Shown: positions 55,501 to 63,602 of the stretch, piece after piece
How the letters are laid out: every line of letters starts with the position of its first letter
Position numbering within the stretch: the first letter of the stretch is position 1
Assembly (NCBI RefSeq): GCF_011046735.1
Contig: NZ_CP049258.1
Location: forward strand, 7,024,001 to 7,088,000
Origin: Nordella sp. HKS 07
GTDB taxonomy: Bacteria; Pseudomonadota; Alphaproteobacteria; Rhizobiales; Aestuariivirgaceae
Reading direction: 5' to 3'
DNA: 64,000 bases
Position numbers and translations under genes: made by a program
Notes under the pieces: generated by a model
The model's database searches: none
What the model was told of the DNA's origin: nothing
What the model saw: the letters and a program-made list of their open reading frames with translations, nothing else

Positions 55501-55800
55501 TCTGTCATAGCGCGCGTGGAAATCTGCCACGATGAGGCAGGTCCCTTCGAATTCGCCGTCGCCGCCTGCCTGCCGGGCACAGAAGGGCAGTGGCAGAACT
55601 CAGGCCCGCGCAACGCGCTCGCCTTTTCGGGCTGGGTCACCGTATCGGAGCGCTTCACCATGCAGGACATTGTGGCGAAACTTCCGGAAAAGGTCCCGGA
55701 GGCGCTGTCGATTGCCCTCGCCGTCCGCTTGCCCCGCCGATCGAAAGCAGCGCCGGCCAACGCGTTCTTCCGGAAGCTGGTTTTCTGCTGGGATGACTGA
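52525..55800 (+). CDS. Large bifunctional glycosyltransferase (GT4-like plus GT2) with unknown C-terminal region
   Basis: The 1091-residue protein has an N-terminal GT-B/GT4-like part (about 15-410: RVCVVTDSVDPFD, VVIAHSPLEWA, SLASATGFFVSECLHLGARFVAT). A GT2 domain follows (about 420-700: PLVSVIIAHHDRPQYLMQLVASL, ILVDDGSKLPES, GAARNRGVKESRGGYIIFIDDDN). The last 390 residues, with beta-strand-like stretches, are unrecognised. The GT2 part has the DDG and DDD motifs. No membrane helix is visible, so it probably acts on the cytoplasmic face. It is the first of three glycosyltransferase-type genes in a row. Confidence 0.88.
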   Translation: MLKRVTPNIGKSGSSRVCVVTDSVDPFDHILREPCSSMIGLAQRLSASGLDVTLYLTASGDSPEDLTRLTHHFAEMHDIKVERYEPARDNIHRYEGMESRSLGIYDYFKRSDFDVVYFPLEGGLAYYSLLAKETGLSTLRSQLVVIAHSPLEWASQADRFFFRRVDEAKAAFMEKYCAGQADSLICTNAALLDWFKDHGWNLTKATTVLPALAPQEWRPDNPSANAAVLGKRELVLIAGSRYRDGVTLFCDALDELAKSEAADLDVTIVGGFGKILGEHSGGLFVRRARHWPFRLHMKPRTTLLEGIRQTAVTGGVAIIPSLASATGFFVSECLHLGARFVATSVGGNLGQLRSDQEKALLAPPNAKELAARIKHVLASTDRLTTRIDEHEKVSLWLIHHEKCTKQLATAGRKPVRHKAPLVSVIIAHHDRPQYLMQLVASLEEQDYRNFEVILVDDGSKLPESHATLDRLEEPFVKKDWKIIRGENRYVGAARNRGVKESRGGYIIFIDDDNALFPHAISTFVHAIEHSRSDVCTALAKTFYDVHVPSAPDDAYVSYVPLGGSLDMGFLTNCFGDTISIYRRSIFDTIGYQFEKFGYMVEDHEFFVRILLAGLKMRLIPECLFWYRVSTRGRYRSSHYYDNQIPIIDAYRRHGYKGLDHLYNLFLGQNIGQWQAESFRSNLYYSPSDHDYLRLCDLEPNSQEALQLLAEIAASEARPETAIGLLAAGRFAGFADLTKQALIADQHANGLLELSPTLMTTRVVKECDLKLALVTSSPPVSQRPVSAIEKDGTLVLEAKGESVCLAVLPALCPTSTVSAVTNITFLEGNAAAAEFMLMLCPMHDDPVISVLAAGRDPNEGSSGWTAVPRSQAPLAIEAKLAAPSQRPMNLVLAVRAAGGQSRTVLTSFTKTAVRISAQDQVMRRPPNRAASQSQRARAWTDAQRRSARLATAYPSTLPLLLLPNEVDEGIFLRPSEAGPVVATLERAFPAFGRSVIARVEICHDEAGPFEFAVAACLPGTEGQWQNSGPRNALAFSGWVTVSERFTMQDIVAKLPEKVPEALSIALAVRLPRRSKAAPANAFFRKLVFCWDD

Positions 55801-55824
55801 GAACGACTTTGCAGCGGCTAAGGA

Positions 55825-57735
55825 ATGCCGACCATGACCTACGAGAATCCCAATTACGCCTTTCGAATCCTCTCCTTCGATCCGCTCATCACCATCAGCG
55901 GATGTCAGACTGATATGATCTTCATTGCGGATCTTGCGCGGGACCTACCCGAGATATTCAAAGGCAGAAAGGGACTCCATCTCCTCTTGCCGACCTGGAA
56001 TCTCGAAGGATCGCTTGCCACGCAACTGCGGAACGCGCTCGAGACGGCCTCCACGGGCATGCCAGGGCATGAGTTTCTGGCGATCTGCAGTACCGAATAT
56101 GAAACCCATCTTTTGGGTCTTGAGGGGATTCCGGCCCTTCTCGCGCACCAAAGCATGTTCATTGACGAGAATGTCTGGCGGCCGGGTGGCACCACGATCG
56201 AGACCCTTCGGGTATTCGATGCCGTCTACAATGCCCGCTTCGACGCCATGAAAAGGCACGAGCTTGCGCGCAAGGTCAGCAATCTCCTGCTGATTTACGG
56301 ATTGACCATCCATAAGCCCATAGCGGAGGCAACCGAGGAAATGCGGATCATCCTGCCCGGGTCTCATTTCGCCAACGAGATCAAGGGGGCCGGCACCTAT
56401 ACGCCATTGAGGAGTGCGGAAATCGCCCAACTCTACGCTCGCGCGAGGGTAGGACTCTGCCTCTCAAGAGAAGAAGGTTATTCACGAGTGTCGACCGAGT
56501 ACATGTTGTGCGGTCTGCCCGTCGTGTCTACGGCCAGCATAGGCGGCAGGGATCGTTACTATGGGAACGAATATTGCCGGATCGTCGAGGATGACGAGGA
56601 TGCCGTGGCGGCGGCGGTGCAGCAATTGATCGAACGCAATTACTCGGCACTGGATGTCAGAAACAAGCTGATTCGGTCCCTTGTCTTCGAAAGAGCCAAC
56701 TTCCTCAAGGCCATCAACCGCATCGTGGAAGATTTCAGTGGCGATCGGAATTTCTTCGGGTCGATCAAGCCGTTCCTGGGCATCAAGCAGGTATTCCCTT
56801 CGCATAATCAGCTCGTGCAGGATCTACGCGCGGAACTCGCCCGGCAGCCAAGGAATGAACCCAACAAGGTGACCGTCCTCAAGCCAGTCCCGGGCGAGCG
56901 TCTTCCCCGCAGGAGCAGGGTCGCCTCACCCTCCGCCTTGCGGCAGATCTCAGTGACCTATCGGCCTCTCGGCCCGGACGTTTCCCGTGCCCTGGAGGAT
57001 TGGCGAGCAAATGGGTTGCGTCCAAGGATTTTCATCCGCGACGATGACGCCGATATCGACCACCCGTCATTGCGCAGCCTGATCGGTATGAGCCACTGGC
57101 TGTCGGTGCCCCTGCTGCTGGCAACCATACCTGAGCGGTGCGACAGGTCGCTCGCCCGCACGCTTGGCATGACAGAGCTCGTCACTGGAGCTGTCCACGG
57201 TTATAGCCATAGGAATTATGCGCCGGAAGGCAACGACGCATCCGAGCTGGGCAGCGATCGGCCGGTTGATGTCGTGCTCAACGAGCTAGCCAAGGGCCGC
57301 GATATCCTGCTCGACGTCTTCGGTGGCCGGGTCTCGAAACTTCTGGTTCCACCATGGAATCAGATTTCGGATGCGGTCGCTGACGGATCCGAGAGCCTGG
57401 GTTTCGAGGGCCTTTCAACACATGGCTGGACACGTATGGACGAGGCCATACCTCGGATCAATACTCATGTGGATCTCGTCGATTGGTGGACGAACCGGCA
57501 GGTTCTCGGCCGTACCCAGATAGAAACGCACATTGCCGACGAACTGGATACCGCTCGTGAACTCGGCTCTTCCTACATCGGCCTTGTGACCCATCATCGC
57601 TATTTCTCAGACGATGACTGGAAGACGCTGGCCGATGTCATCCGCGCCCTGGATGCGCAGGGTGTCGAGTGGGTGGATGCGGACCGGCTGCTGCCACGGA
57701 GCGAGGCCCGGCCCAAGGTTGCGGGAGCAATATGA
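55825..57735 (+). CDS. Glycosyltransferase-like protein fused to a polysaccharide deacetylase-like domain
   Basis: The 636-residue protein starts with a GT4-like half: TISGCQTDMIFIADLARDLP, RARVGLCLSREEGYSRVSTEYMLCGLPVVSTASIGGRDRYYG, the typical E..y......E.m.cG.PVV pattern. From about residue 395 a second domain carries RIFIRDDDADIDHPSLRSL, GAVHGYSHRNYAPEG and LLVPPWNQISDAV, which look like the metal-binding D/H motifs and Pro-Pro-Trp of NodB-type deacetylases. The start may be ATG 55834 instead, where AAGGA precedes. ATGATG overlap couples it to the next gene. Confidence 0.8.
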   Translation: MPTMTYENPNYAFRILSFDPLITISGCQTDMIFIADLARDLPEIFKGRKGLHLLLPTWNLEGSLATQLRNALETASTGMPGHEFLAICSTEYETHLLGLEGIPALLAHQSMFIDENVWRPGGTTIETLRVFDAVYNARFDAMKRHELARKVSNLLLIYGLTIHKPIAEATEEMRIILPGSHFANEIKGAGTYTPLRSAEIAQLYARARVGLCLSREEGYSRVSTEYMLCGLPVVSTASIGGRDRYYGNEYCRIVEDDEDAVAAAVQQLIERNYSALDVRNKLIRSLVFERANFLKAINRIVEDFSGDRNFFGSIKPFLGIKQVFPSHNQLVQDLRAELARQPRNEPNKVTVLKPVPGERLPRRSRVASPSALRQISVTYRPLGPDVSRALEDWRANGLRPRIFIRDDDADIDHPSLRSLIGMSHWLSVPLLLATIPERCDRSLARTLGMTELVTGAVHGYSHRNYAPEGNDASELGSDRPVDVVLNELAKGRDILLDVFGGRVSKLLVPPWNQISDAVADGSESLGFEGLSTHGWTRMDEAIPRINTHVDLVDWWTNRQVLGRTQIETHIADELDTARELGSSYIGLVTHHRYFSDDDWKTLADVIRALDAQGVEWVDADRLLPRSEARPKVAGAI

Positions 57736-58631
57736 TGCCAGAGATCAGTGTCATAGTCCCCATCTTCAACACGGAAAAGTACATCGCGAAAAGTCTCAAC
57801 TCGATCATTGGCCAGAGTTTTTCGGACATCGAGATCATTTGCATCGATGATTGTTCCTCGGACAAGAGCGCGAACGTCGTGAAGGCATTCGCTCGCAACG
57901 ACGCGCGCATACAGCTCATTCGTCACGCGACCAATCTCGGTCCTGGCGGCGCTCGAAACTCGGGAATCGAGATCGCCCGAGGCGAGTATCTGGTTTTTAT
58001 CGACAGCGACGACTATGTCGATCCAAATTTTGTTGAGACCCTTCGCCAGGCGACGGATGGTGGTCGGATCGACATCGCCAGTTGCGGCTACCGGGTGCTC
58101 GATGACTCCGGCCTGACCGAGTGGGAGTATTCGCCGGAAGATCGGCTAGTCGACAATTCCACCCGCAAGTCGATGCTATGGGGCACCACCCACCCGCACT
58201 TCTGCGATAAAATCTGGCGGAAGTCGCTTTTCGTCGACAACAACATCACCCTGCCGACCAACTGCTACTGGGAGGATGTCCACAGCATTCCCTCGCTGCT
58301 TTATCACGCGCGACATGTGAGATGCTGTGGTCAGATACTCTACCACTACTTCAACCGGAGCGGTTCGATCACCAATTCGGGCGGCAAGAAGCATCTGATC
58401 GACCTCCTCCTCGCCATCGACAATATCAAGGATTTTATGATCGCCAGAGGCATCTATCAGGCGGAACTCAAGGAATTCAGATCCTTTTATGAAGGCCTGT
58501 TCGATTTTCATGCCCGGAAGCTCAGACGGAACGGAATGATCGAGGCGGGCGACACGGACAAGTTCCTGAGATTGTCCAATCTGCTTCGGCAAGGATACTC
58601 GGAAATCGATGATCGCCTGCGTGGAGTTTAG
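57732..58631 (+). CDS. Glycosyltransferase family 2 protein
   Basis: The 299-residue GT-A enzyme begins PEISVIVPIFNTEKYIAKSLNSIIGQSFSDIEIICIDDCSSDKS, and contains NLGPGGARNSGIEIARGEYLVFIDSDDYVDP with the DSD metal motif. The acceptor part is less conserved. It resembles capsule and exopolysaccharide GT2 enzymes that transfer one sugar to a lipid-linked chain. It is the last gene of the operon-like run 52525-58631; a mixed palindromic repeat follows. Confidence 0.92.
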   Translation: MMPEISVIVPIFNTEKYIAKSLNSIIGQSFSDIEIICIDDCSSDKSANVVKAFARNDARIQLIRHATNLGPGGARNSGIEIARGEYLVFIDSDDYVDPNFVETLRQATDGGRIDIASCGYRVLDDSGLTEWEYSPEDRLVDNSTRKSMLWGTTHPHFCDKIWRKSLFVDNNITLPTNCYWEDVHSIPSLLYHARHVRCCGQILYHYFNRSGSITNSGGKKHLIDLLLAIDNIKDFMIARGIYQAELKEFRSFYEGLFDFHARKLRRNGMIEAGDTDKFLRLSNLLRQGYSEIDDRLRGV

Positions 58632-58643
58632 AGCACCAACTCG

Positions 58644-58688
58644 CTAGTGTGCGGAACGCGAACTTCCTGACAGGATTCGGAACACTAG
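58644..58688. repeat. Mixed/truncated copy of the TAGTGT palindromic repeat
   Basis: CTAGTGTGCGGAACGCGAACTTCCTGACA is joined to GGATTCGGAACACTAG. The first part is like 38644-38670, the second like 38790-38806, as though the loop and one arm of two elements had been joined. It follows the last glycosyltransferase gene by 13 bases. Confidence 0.65.
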
Positions 58689-58889
58689 GAGGATTAGCAC
58701 CAGCGTCCAACCGCCTTCGGGTCATGGTTCCTGCATGCATTGCCATGTTGCCGTAGGCCGGGAACTTTCAATCAGGGGGACTTTCCTGAAGGGCAGGCAA
58801 CGCCGAATTTCTCGACAGGGCTAACCCAGTGGCGAGGCTTCGCGCCTTGGCGCTTGCGCCTCCCCCTCGTGTCGTTTCAGTCTGACACA

Positions 58890-59180
58890 TTAGTCTGCCA
58901 AAGGTCCAACTGCGCCCGACACAGGTCCAACAGCGCTATCCGCTGCTAAGGGGTCTACCGCGTCATCAGACGATTCCTCCTCAGCCTGAATGGAGGCATC
59001 TGAGCGCATGAACAGCCATACCCCAAAAGGTAACGCCCAAAGGGGAAAGGCGCCGATGAGCGCCAACTTGGTGTTCGTGCTTTTCCGCTGCGCCATCCGC
59101 GTGAAAGCAATGCCGAGTTTGAGCCAAATTAGCCCGAAAGGAACGGCCACACCCACCAGTCCAGCGCCTAAGCCATTCAT
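58890..59180 (-). CDS. Small hypothetical membrane protein
   Basis: A 96-residue frame on the minus strand with AGAGGA 4 bases before its ATG. It has two hydrophobic stretches, GAGLVGVAVPFGLIWLKLGIAF and LALIGAFPLWALPFGVWLFM, then an acidic tail rich in Asp, Glu, Ala and Val. The pattern fits a small inner-membrane protein. No family is recognised. It lies alone between the glycosyltransferase genes and the repeat-protein gene, on the opposite strand. Confidence 0.55.
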   Translation of the reverse strand: MNGLGAGLVGVAVPFGLIWLKLGIAFTRMAQRKSTNTKLALIGAFPLWALPFGVWLFMRSDASIQAEEESSDDAVDPLAADSAVGPVSGAVGPLAD

Positions 59181-59761
59181 TGAAGTCCTCTGTCCAGCCA
59201 GTTCGGACGAATCCTTCTCCCGAATTGGTCCCGACTATGTCGCAATCCAAGGATGTTACAAAAAGTTAATCTGATGCCCCCTGCCACCTGATGAGACAGA
59301 AGCACGCCGCGATCATTCTATCTTATTGAAAATTAAGTGATTTACCTAAAACACTCAGTTCAGAATGCCTTTAGCCGAAGTCCCAATTTGTAGCCTAAAG
59401 GTCTTATTTTCGTTAATTTTTATTGAATTTTGAAATAACCTTGGGTAGTGTCCCTCGCGGGAAGGTAAGGTAATGTGTGTTAGCCAAATAAGACTTGTCG
59501 GCTCGTTACACGACAGGTTTTCGCGATGTCAGACCCCGACGGTCTATGTGCGCGCGAGAAAAGTCTTTCCGGAAAACGGCTTCCCCCATCCTGCTCGACA
59601 TCGGTGAAACGCCGCGCCTCGCGCATTGGCACAGCGCTTGAATAGCCCATAGGCGACACCGGTGTTCGATCTCCTATCCGTTCCAGAAACGGACAATTTT
59701 AAGAACCCGGAACGAAGCGGATTTCACCATTCAACTGAAATTTCCCAACAAGGGTACGGCG
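59181..59761. other. 581-base gap upstream of the exported repeat protein, no gene seen
   Basis: This stretch is lower in GC (especially 59310-59450, with TTTCGTTAATTTTTATTGAATTTTG) than any other part of the window. It probably contains the promoter and a long leader of the repeat-protein gene. No promoter can be fixed and no frame is convincing; a 64-codon frame at 59662 runs into the repeat gene in another phase. Confidence 0.4.
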
Positions 59762-61627
59762 ATGAAAAAATGGATTTTGACCGCGGGCCTATTCACTTGT
59801 GCAAGCTTGGTTGCGATGCCTGCACAGGCGAAGGAGGTAACTCTCGCCCAGATTGAGAAGGCTTGCGACGATGCCTTGAAGGCAAATACCGTGGAGGCGA
59901 TCGAGGCCTTTCTCCGTGAATTTCCTCCCGATGAACAATATCGCAACGAGATAGCTTGCTACGCCATGGCGCAGGCGCCGGCGACAGCGCCGGACGGCAA
60001 TGACACCAGTGATCACGATGATCGCACTCCGGCTACCCCCCGCGGCGGAGACGGAGACGGCGACGGTGATGGAGACGGCGACGGTGATGGAGACGGCGAC
60101 GGTGATGGCGACGGCGACGGTGATGGCGACGGTGATGGCGACGGCGACGGCGACGGCGACGGTGATGGAGACGGCGACGGTGATGGAGACGGCGACGGCG
60201 ACGGCGACGGTGATGGAGACGGCGACGGCGACGGCGACGGTGATGGAGACGGCGACGGCGACGGTGATGGAGACGGCGACGGCGACGGTGATGGAGACGG
60301 CGACGGCGACGGTGATGGAGACGGCGACGGCGACGGTGATGGAGACGGCGACGGCGACGGTGATGGAGACGGCGACGGCGACGGTGATGGAGACGGCGAC
60401 GGCGACGGTGATGGAGACGGCGACGGCGACGGTGATGGAGACGGCGACGGCGACGGTGATGGAGACGGCGACGGCGACGGTGATGGAGACGGCGACGGCG
60501 ACGGTGATGGAGACGGCGACGGCGACGGTGATGGAGACGGCGACGGCGACGGTGATGGAGACGGCGACGGTGATGGAGACGGCGACGGTGATGGAGACGG
60601 CGACGGTGATGGAGACGGCGACGGTGATGGAGACGGCGACGGAGACGGCCACGGCAAATCCGGCAAGAACAATGGCCACGGCAACGGCGATCAGGACGCG
60701 CCGGGCAAATCAGGCGACCACAACAACGCCGAGAACTCGGAACACTCCGGCCAAGGCGACTCCGGTAACCACGGCAAGGGCGGCAAGGACGACCAGGGCG
60801 GCTCCGACGGCAAGGGTGGCGGCGTAGGCGGCGGTTCTGACGACAAAGGCGGCGGCTCCGACGGTAAGGGCGGCGGCGAAAGCGGCGGCTCCGACGGTAA
60901 GGGCGGCGGCGAAAGCGGCGGCTCCGGCGGCAAGGGCGGCGGCTCCGACAGCAAGGGCGGCGGCGAAGGCGGCAGCTCCGGCGGCAAGGGCGGCGGCGAA
61001 AGCGGCGGTTCCGACAATAAGGGCGGCGGCGAAGGCGGCGGCTCCGACAATAAGGGCGGCGGCGAAGGCGGCGGCTCCGGCGGTAAGGGCGGCGGCGAAG
61101 GCGGCGGCTCCGGCGGCAAGGGTGGCGGCGAAGGCGGCGGCTCCGACAGTAAGGGCGGCGGCGAAAGCGGCGGCTCCGGCGGCAAGGGTGGCGGCGAAAG
61201 CGGCGGCTCCGGCGGCAAGGGTGGCGGCGAAAGCGGCGGCTCCGGCGGCAAGGGTGGCGGCGAAGGCGGCGGCTCCGGCGGCAAGGGCGGCGGCGAAAGC
61301 GGCAACTCCGGCAGCAAGGGCGGCGGCGAAGGCGGCGGCTCCGACAATAAGGGCGGCGGCGAAAGCGGCAACTCCGGCAGCAAGGGCGGCGGCGAGAGCG
61401 GCAACTCCGGCAGCAAGGGCGGCGGCGAAAGCGGCAACTCCGGCAGCAAGGGCGGCGGCGAAAGCGGCAACTCCGGCAGCAAGGGCGGCGGCGAGAGCGG
61501 CAACTCCGGCAGCAAGGGCGGCGGCGAAGGCGGCAACTCCGGCGGCAAGGGCGGCGGCAACGGCGGCGGCGGCGGCGAAGGCGGCGGCAACGGTGGCGGC
61601 GGCGGCGGCGACGGCGGCAACTCGTAG
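59762..61627 (+). CDS. Exported protein with two-cysteine domain, Gly-Asp repeats and Gly/Ser/Lys/Glu repeats
   Basis: The 621-residue protein has a Sec signal ([24 protein letters not shown]) and a domain at about 25-70 similar to the whole mature part of the protein at 52046 ([41 protein letters not shown]). Residues about 95-296 are almost pure Gly-Asp, about 100 pairs. A linker rich in Asn, His, Lys and Gly follows. Residues about 345-621 repeat [10 protein letters not shown]-type 11-residue units, about 24 times. The Gly-Asp part is extremely acidic and could bind divalent cations; the tail has balanced charge. An extracellular matrix or surface role is inferred only. AAGGGT lies before ATG. 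Confidence 0.85.
   Translation: MKKWILTAGLFTCASLVAMPAQAKEVTLAQIEKACDDALKANTVEAIEAFLREFPPDEQYRNEIACYAMAQAPATAPDGNDTSDHDDRTPATPRGGDGDGDGDGDGDGDGDGDGDGDGDGDGDGDGDGDGDGDGDGDGDGDGDGDGDGDGDGDGDGDGDGDGDGDGDGDGDGDGDGDGDGDGDGDGDGDGDGDGDGDGDGDGDGDGDGDGDGDGDGDGDGDGDGDGDGDGDGDGDGDGDGDGDGDGDGDGDGDGDGDGDGDGDGDGDGDGDGDGDGDGDGDGDGDGDGDGDGDGDGHGKSGKNNGHGNGDQDAPGKSGDHNNAENSEHSGQGDSGNHGKGGKDDQGGSDGKGGGVGGGSDDKGGGSDGKGGGESGGSDGKGGGESGGSGGKGGGSDSKGGGEGGSSGGKGGGESGGSDNKGGGEGGGSDNKGGGEGGGSGGKGGGEGGGSGGKGGGEGGGSDSKGGGESGGSGGKGGGESGGSGGKGGGESGGSGGKGGGEGGGSGGKGGGESGNSGSKGGGEGGGSDNKGGGESGNSGSKGGGESGNSGSKGGGESGNSGSKGGGESGNSGSKGGGESGNSGSKGGGEGGNSGGKGGGNGGGGGEGGGNGGGGGGDGGNS
60239..60640 (+). repeat. Tandem repeat encoding Gly-Asp: 13 identical 24-base units then five 18-base units
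   Basis: From 60239 to 60550 the DNA is 13 consecutive units of 24 bases (codons GGT GAT, GGA GAC, GGC GAC, GGC GAC) without any base change that I could see. Five units of 18 bases (GGT GAT, GGA GAC, GGC GAC) follow to 60640. A less regular part precedes at 60045-60238. Perfect identity at synonymous positions indicates recent expansion rather than selection on protein alone. Confidence 0.9.
60805..61590 (+). repeat. Tandem repeat encoding 11-residue Gly/Ser/Lys/Glu units
   Basis: About 24 copies of a unit near 33 bases, encoding forms of [16 protein letters not shown]. There are shorter variants near 60840-60960. Substitutions Asp/Gly, Asn/Ser/Gly and Ser/Gly recur at fixed positions, and the last third is dominated by one form ([11 protein letters not shown]). 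The repeat ends in a Gly-rich region before the stop. Confidence 0.85.
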
Positions 61628-61682
61628 TAATGAACGTTTTAGAATGCCGTCAGCAGAACTGATTGGCGCCTTTTGAACCTGG

Positions 61683-61721
61683 AGCAGGCCCTGCGTAAGA
61701 TCGGGGCCTGCTTCTTCATTT
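61683..61721 (+). terminator. Rho-independent terminator-like hairpin after the repeat protein
   Basis: AGCAGGCCC and GGGCCTGCT form a 9-bp stem around a 12-base loop, followed by TCTTCATTT. It lies 56 bases past the stop of the repeat-protein gene and is the best terminator candidate in the window. Confidence 0.7.
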
Positions 61722-61808
61722 AATGAACACCGGAATCGCAAAGAAGCACGTTTAGCGACGACGACTTCGCCCCACTCGCCGATGGATAGTTGTCCTGGAT
61801 GGCAGAGT

Positions 61809-62099
61809 TCAGCTTTCCAGCCCGTCTGACCGAGCTTGCCCGCGACGAAGGTGCGAGCATATCTCTCCGAAATCCGTGTCCCGACGCGATCCCTTCACCA
61901 ACACGACATCACCCGAGCGGGCAATCGCGAGGAGATGCGCGGCGAGTTCTGCCGCATCGCTGAAATGAGGCCCCAGGAAATTCCCAGGAAGGCGCGCGCG
62001 AAGGTGCAACATCTCGTCTCCGTTCGTCAGGACCAGATCCGCAGGGCGTTCGTGAAGCTCATGTGCCATGGGGAGCTTCGCTCGAGAAGGCAGCCGCAC
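61809..62099 (-). pseudogene. Mur ligase C-terminal domain fragment overlapping capA-like gene
   Basis: A 96-codon minus-strand frame reads MAHELHERPADLVLTNGDEM, then FSDAAELAAHLLAIARSGDVVLVKGSRRD and ICSHLRRG. This is the end of the C-terminal domain of MurF-type ligases (GDVVLVKGS near the C-terminus, ELH at the domain start). The ATP-binding and central domains are absent. Its start overlaps the end of the CapA-type gene by 41 bases in another frame, so it may be a remnant, or a domain that was fused to CapA before a frameshift. A real small gene is also possible. Confidence 0.5.
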
Positions 62100-63555
62100 T
62101 CTTCGATTGCAGGATCAGCAGTGTGAAATGAGGAAGGCGATGCCGCGCCACCTTACCTTCGGGACCGAGTAGCATCACCGAAAGCTGAAGTTCGACATTC
62201 TTCAGCTGCGAGATGGGCGGCGGGCGCAGACCATAGAAGTCGCGGTATATCGTCCCGGGAGACCAGCCGCTGGTCGGAACCCGCCAATCGCAGGGATCAT
62301 GGTCCATGCTTCGCCCCCAGGCGGGCATGGCTCCCTTGATCACGGGCTCGGCCAGGAAGCCGATCCTGTAGTCGGCATCCGGCCGTTCGGCAGCATCCCA
62401 GAAACTCTCCACCCAGAGCATCTGGCGTTCGGTCATTCGCCTTGGATTGAGCCGTATCCCCAGCAGCCGCAGCGGCCCGAGCCTCAAGGGTTCAATTTCG
62501 GCATCCGGCGGTACCCTGTCTGTCGTGCATCCGACCGGCAAAGCCGACGGTTTGATTGCGGTGCGGGCATCCGGGCGGACCTCTACGAGCCCATGTCCCT
62601 CCGGCGTCACCGCGAGGGTCGTTCCGAACTTCGCGCATTTTTCCGCATAGGCTCGGGTCGCTGCCGTGGCCTCTGCACCCTCCAGCTGTTTGCAGAAGCC
62701 GTAACCCGCGCCGACGGGAACGAATTCCACGCTGTTTACCCCGCCCGCTCCCAGGCGCAACGCGAAGATGCCGCTCGGTTCCAGTGACTGACTGACGCGG
62801 TCGAACAGAAGATCGCCGGCATCGTGAATGATCGGGCGGCCTCGATAGACCTCGATCCCCTGCAGCTTGTGCGCCGACGTGCCAAGAACGGCGTCGGCCC
62901 CGGCATCGATCAGCCTGTGACCTACCTTGACCTCTGCGGCTCCCGGGACCTCCTCACCGTTCGCCCCCCAATGGACCGCGACCAGGACATGGTCGGCGAC
63001 GCTGCGCACTGAGGCAATGCGCGGCACGAAAACTTTGGTCCATGCATCCGGATCCTTCAGCGGAAGGAATGCGTTTCCCGGACGCGTCGCGGATGCGGCA
63101 AAGAGCGGCTGAGTGGCATCAACCGAGAACACGGCGATCCTTGAATTGCCGACACGACGAACAATGGGGCGAAATGCTTCTTCCTGGGTTTCGCCCGAGC
63201 CCACTGACCCGATACCGACGGAATCGAGCCACATCTTTTGTTCCGCGATGGCGTCCGGGCCATAATCGCCGCTGTGGTTATTCGCCGTCGTGACGATGTT
63301 GCATTCCGCCAACTCCAGAAGTCGCAGCATGTCCGGCCTGGCGCGGAAGTAGAAGGGTCCGCCCTCCCCCTTCGGACTGCCCTGTTCACCGGCAAGTGCC
63401 ACCACACATTCGAGGTTGAAAATTCTCAGATCCGCCTCTCTGAGCCGGGGGATCCTGATCACATTCTCGAAACCGAGCTCGACGGCACGGAAATGCTGAC
63501 GCCTGCCCAGATTGACGTCACCACCCCATATGATCTCGACTTGGGATCCATCCAT
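62059..63555 (-). CDS. CapA family (poly-gamma-glutamate capsule type) protein
   Basis: The 498-residue protein has the PGA_cap metallophosphatase-like motifs: IIWGGDVNLGRRQ, LRIFNLECVV, IVTTANNHSGDYGPDAI, VLVAVHWGANGEEVPGAAEVKVGHRLIDAGADAVLGTSAHKLQGIE and IIHDAGDLLFD. No signal peptide or N-terminal anchor is visible, unlike membrane-bound CapA of Bacillus. A second part of about 150 residues after residue 330 is not recognised. It is on the strand opposite to the partial gene at 63816 and shares a 260-base intergenic region with it. Confidence 0.85.
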   Translation of the reverse strand: MDGSQVEIIWGGDVNLGRRQHFRAVELGFENVIRIPRLREADLRIFNLECVVALAGEQGSPKGEGGPFYFRARPDMLRLLELAECNIVTTANNHSGDYGPDAIAEQKMWLDSVGIGSVGSGETQEEAFRPIVRRVGNSRIAVFSVDATQPLFAASATRPGNAFLPLKDPDAWTKVFVPRIASVRSVADHVLVAVHWGANGEEVPGAAEVKVGHRLIDAGADAVLGTSAHKLQGIEVYRGRPIIHDAGDLLFDRVSQSLEPSGIFALRLGAGGVNSVEFVPVGAGYGFCKQLEGAEATAATRAYAEKCAKFGTTLAVTPEGHGLVEVRPDARTAIKPSALPVGCTTDRVPPDAEIEPLRLGPLRLLGIRLNPRRMTERQMLWVESFWDAAERPDADYRIGFLAEPVIKGAMPAWGRSMDHDPCDWRVPTSGWSPGTIYRDFYGLRPPPISQLKNVELQLSVMLLGPEGKVARHRLPHFTLLILQSKSAAAFSSEAPHGT

Positions 63556-63602
63556 CTTGCCAGTCCCATAGCAAACATCGGCAAATGTACATTTCGTCCT
63601 TA

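Noticed and set aside
60239-60640. CRISPR-like regular repeats
   Set aside because: Repeats are contiguous, 18-24 bases, without spacers, and lie inside a coding frame.
59789-60684. Minus-strand frames with Pro-Ser and Val-Ala-Ser-Ile-Thr repeats across the Gly-Asp region
   Set aside because: They are the antisense readings of the 6-base-periodic repeat; the plus-strand frame has a signal peptide, a homologous domain and a terminator.
60000-60827. Plus-strand frame with Met-Glu-Thr-Ala-Thr repeats
   Set aside because: It is the shifted reading of the same repeat and has no homology or start signals of its own.
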